Assembly: GCF_900111095.1 (NCBI RefSeq)
Contig: NZ_FOGB01000005.1
Span: 98,561-162,560, forward strand
DNA length: 64,000 nucleotides
Origin: Amphritea atlantica
GTDB lineage: Bacteria; Pseudomonadota; Gammaproteobacteria; Pseudomonadales; Balneatricaceae
Direction: 5' to 3'
Of the stretch, positions 62,198-64,000 are shown one piece after another. A program made the position numbers and the translations under genes. Within the stretch, counting starts at the first letter, position 1, and every line of letters begins with the position of its first letter. The notes beneath the pieces are model-generated. The model did no database searches and had not been told where the DNA came from. It saw only the letters and a list, made by a program, of their open reading frames with translations.

Positions 62198-62914
62198 CTA
62201 CAAGATTTCCTCTACCTCGCCTGACAAAAATTTCTCAGACTGATTTTCACTGATATCTAGCAGCTTTTCTCTGTACTTATTTATATCAAGGAACCAAAAA
62301 CCTCTCCCACAAGTCTTGCCGGTACGACCCGGCTTAGTATTAAATGTTGTGGCTAAATAGAATTTTTCACCAACACGGTATCCCGTGGCACCAACAACTC
62401 GCGTTTCATTCTCTTTGGAGTATTCATCTATAGTTTCCTGAGTCGCAACTTTCTGGAGCCTTCTTTGAGATAGCCATTTAACAGGCCAAGACTTTCCGGT
62501 TTGATCTATTAACTGAACTTTGTATATCTCAGTTATAGAAAGACCGTCAGGTAATGAAATGCGGAATTCTTCTTTTTCACCCTCACTCAATTTCACTTTT
62601 CTCTGAGGCTCTTGACTCCATAACCATCGCCCAAATTTATGCTGCCAGTATCTAGTGGCTCTTTGTTTCCAATTTCTTGGGGTAATGAAATACTTAATAC
62701 TATCAATTGACACCGGCCTTCTTCCCACCGCCCTAACTGTAATTTTATGCTTTGGAGAATTAGGGCCGTCATAGCCAAATGAAGACTCGCATTTTAGTTT
62801 TGGCTTGTCCAAGCCGTGCTGCCTAAACCGAAGCCATAAACCAAGTAAACCTGCGACAGTTCCGATAGTTCCTGTAATCGCGCCCCAAAGAGCAAGAGCT
62901 TCAGTTTGACTCAT
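62198..62914 (-). CDS. Cassette gene, single-pass membrane protein, unknown
   Basis: 238 residues. One N-terminal helix (LALWGAITGTIGTVAGLLGLWLRF) followed by a cytoplasmic or periplasmic domain starting KPKLKCESSFGYDGPNSPKHKITVRAVGRRPVSIDSIKYFI, a beta-rich pattern seen in accessory proteins of unknown role. Basic middle region (WKQRATRYWQHKFGRWLW). Function unknown. Confidence 0.65.
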   Translation of the reverse strand: MSQTEALALWGAITGTIGTVAGLLGLWLRFRQHGLDKPKLKCESSFGYDGPNSPKHKITVRAVGRRPVSIDSIKYFITPRNWKQRATRYWQHKFGRWLWSQEPQRKVKLSEGEKEEFRISLPDGLSITEIYKVQLIDQTGKSWPVKWLSQRRLQKVATQETIDEYSKENETRVVGATGYRVGEKFYLATTFNTKPGRTGKTCGRGFWFLDINKYREKLLDISENQSEKFLSGEVEEIL

Positions 62915-62927
62915 ATCTTTCCTTGCA

Positions 62928-63027
62928 ATTTAACGCTCGCTTAAGTGGACAAAAATTGTTGGCTAAACTGTGTAGCGCAGCGAAACGTAGCCAACTGTTT
63001 TTGTTCCGTTTAAAGCGCTTGTTATAA
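62928..63027 (-). repeat. attC: attC site 6
   Basis: Minus strand: TTATAAC (R'', 63021-63027), AAGCGCTTT, a long imperfect palindrome (ACGTTTCGCTGCGC), AAGCGAGC and GTTAAAT (R', 62928-62934), 100 bases. R'' is complementary to GTTATAA (63902-63908) at the 5' edge of its own cassette. Confidence 0.88.
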
Positions 63028-63031
63028 CGGT

Positions 63032-63889
63032 TTACTTGAAGCCTTGATGAACATTCCCAGTAACTTCAAATTGATTTTGCTGAAACTCTACCGATGGAAT
63101 ATCAACATGGTCTTTTAACCAAGGCCACACTTCATTAGTTTTACCATTAGCCTGATGAGCTACGTAGAAAAATGATATTACGGGCTCTATGCAGTTGATA
63201 ATATTAAAAATAGAGTCTTTGAAATATGCTTTATAAAACTCAGTTGCATCGATAGATTTCTGGTGGATTATCTCATTTCTGTACTCTTCAAGAGTAACAA
63301 AATGTCCCCACCATTTTTGCTTTTCTACAGCCTTAGTTTCGTACAACTCAGGAAGAATGTATTTAATCTTAGTTTTTAAACTAAGCCACCGCTCAATGGC
63401 TACTTTATCGTATGACTCTATAATACCTTTCGAGTTTTTCTTAGCTTGGTAAATGTGCCCATGAGGAATACTAAGATTAGCAAATGCTTCTAAAGCAGTA
63501 TAAGCAAAGACGATTGCAGATTGAATTTCTTCAATGTAGTCGTAAACGTCTTGGGAAATAGCACTTATCGCATCTTTTTTATTTCCGGTTAGCTTAGTAA
63601 TATCCAATTCGTAGCTACTGCTTTTAAATTTCCGGTCAAAAATTGCTTTTGCTCGACTTGAAGCTTTAGTGCTTACGCTCATTAACATGCCAATGTTGTT
63701 TGGAACGAAGTAACTAATCTTTCTCGAACGGTTGAGTTCGACGGTATCGATGTCTTGAATCAACATTGAACCGCTACTATCTTTTGCGAAACGAAACGTA
63801 GGCTTCGTCATTCTCAAGTCAGGTATTTTGTACCCTTCGGGTGTCAAACCAACCACTAATGAACTTTTAGATTTATTAGGACTCTTCAT
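63032..63889 (-). CDS. Cassette gene, HEPN-like protein
   Basis: 285 residues. An alpha-helical second half (AIVFAYTALEAFANLS ... RWLSLKTKIKYILPELY ... YRNEIIHQKS) with Arg204 and His209 spaced as Rx4H, the ribonuclease motif of HEPN domains, and ALEAFAN in the preceding helix as in the HEPN fold. HEPN proteins are RNases in toxin-antitoxin and defence systems. No obvious partner is encoded beside it within the same cassette. Confidence 0.72.
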   Translation of the reverse strand: MKSPNKSKSSLVVGLTPEGYKIPDLRMTKPTFRFAKDSSGSMLIQDIDTVELNRSRKISYFVPNNIGMLMSVSTKASSRAKAIFDRKFKSSSYELDITKLTGNKKDAISAISQDVYDYIEEIQSAIVFAYTALEAFANLSIPHGHIYQAKKNSKGIIESYDKVAIERWLSLKTKIKYILPELYETKAVEKQKWWGHFVTLEEYRNEIIHQKSIDATEFYKAYFKDSIFNIINCIEPVISFFYVAHQANGKTNEVWPWLKDHVDIPSVEFQQNQFEVTGNVHQGFK

Positions 63890-63901
63890 ATTCGCCTATC
63901 G

Positions 63902-63997
63902 TTATAACGCCGCCAACACAGGCGACCGGAACGTAGTGTAGGCCGTCCAGTGCAATGCTTTTTTTGCATTGCACGATTGTGCTTGGCCTTGTTAAAT
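63902..63997 (-). repeat. attC: attC site 7
   Basis: Minus strand: ATTTAAC (R'', 63991-63997), AAGGCCAAGC, a strong central hairpin (GTGCAATGC / GCATTGCAC with a poly-T/A-side loop), a GTTGGCGGC part and GTTATAA (R', 63902-63908), 96 bases. Belongs to a cassette whose gene lies beyond the right edge of the window. Confidence 0.85.
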
Positions 63998-64000
63998 TTT

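Noticed and set aside
63032-63889. Toxin-antitoxin pair around the HEPN-like gene
   Set aside because: Only one gene lies between the two attC sites; no small antitoxin-like (MNT or other) ORF is visible in the same cassette.

Overview
The window looks like chromosomal DNA of a marine gammaproteobacterium, most likely of the Oceanospirillaceae (Amphritea/Neptunomonas-like). This rests on gene content (phasin, purU, class II DAHP synthase, MetR, MotY) and on a gene order close to the Pseudomonas argG-motY-rnt-peroxiredoxin-grxD-argF block. The genus is an inference, not a match.

Layout. 1-10 kb: a truncated GGDEF/EAL protein, an operon of an NTF2-like protein, a GNAT acetyltransferase and a carbon-nitrogen hydrolase, a ChrA-type transporter, a phasin, a LysR regulator divergent from a DUF4386 membrane protein, and the 2-aminoethylphosphonate genes phnW-phnX. 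10-18 kb: an iron-uptake locus behind a sigma70 promoter overlapped by a Fur box: exbB, two exbD genes (the second with Asn in place of the key Asp), tonB, a siderophore receptor, an FMN alpha-hydroxy-acid dehydrogenase, a PiuC/YbiX-type dioxygenase and a periplasmic binding protein. 18-26.7 kb (minus strand): a complete mevalonate operon (class I HMG-CoA reductase, type 2 IPP isomerase, HMG-CoA synthase, two GHMP kinases, diphosphomevalonate decarboxylase) with DNA polymerase II (polB) overlapping its end.

26.8-42 kb: a TPR response regulator, argG, motY, rnt, then a signalling insertion (DUF1566/EF-hand protein, BaeSR-like two-component pair, diguanylate cyclase), then peroxiredoxin, grxD, argD, argF and metR. 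42-59 kb: class II DAHP synthase and yqcC; an operon of two DUF1538 membrane proteins with a PII-like protein and a CBS protein; DUF3549; a PAS-GGDEF protein; a DnaT-like/lambda P-like pair; purU; and a four-gene nucleotide operon (AMP-phosphorylase-like protein, PRPP-synthetase-like protein, AlkB, NfsA).

59-64 kb is quite different: visibly AT-richer, all genes on the minus strand, small and mostly unrecognised, each followed by an attC-like site. It is the distal end of an integron cassette array. The four best-preserved cassettes show exact complementarity between the core site at their 5' boundary and the first box of their own attC. The array includes a T5orf172/GIY-YIG-like protein, a Sel1-like secreted protein and a HEPN-like protein with an Rx4H motif. 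A remnant of a group II intron (maturase C-terminus, domain V, domain VI) lies between two cassettes. No integron integrase is present; the polarity places it, if it exists, beyond the right edge.

No tRNA, rRNA or CRISPR array was recognised.
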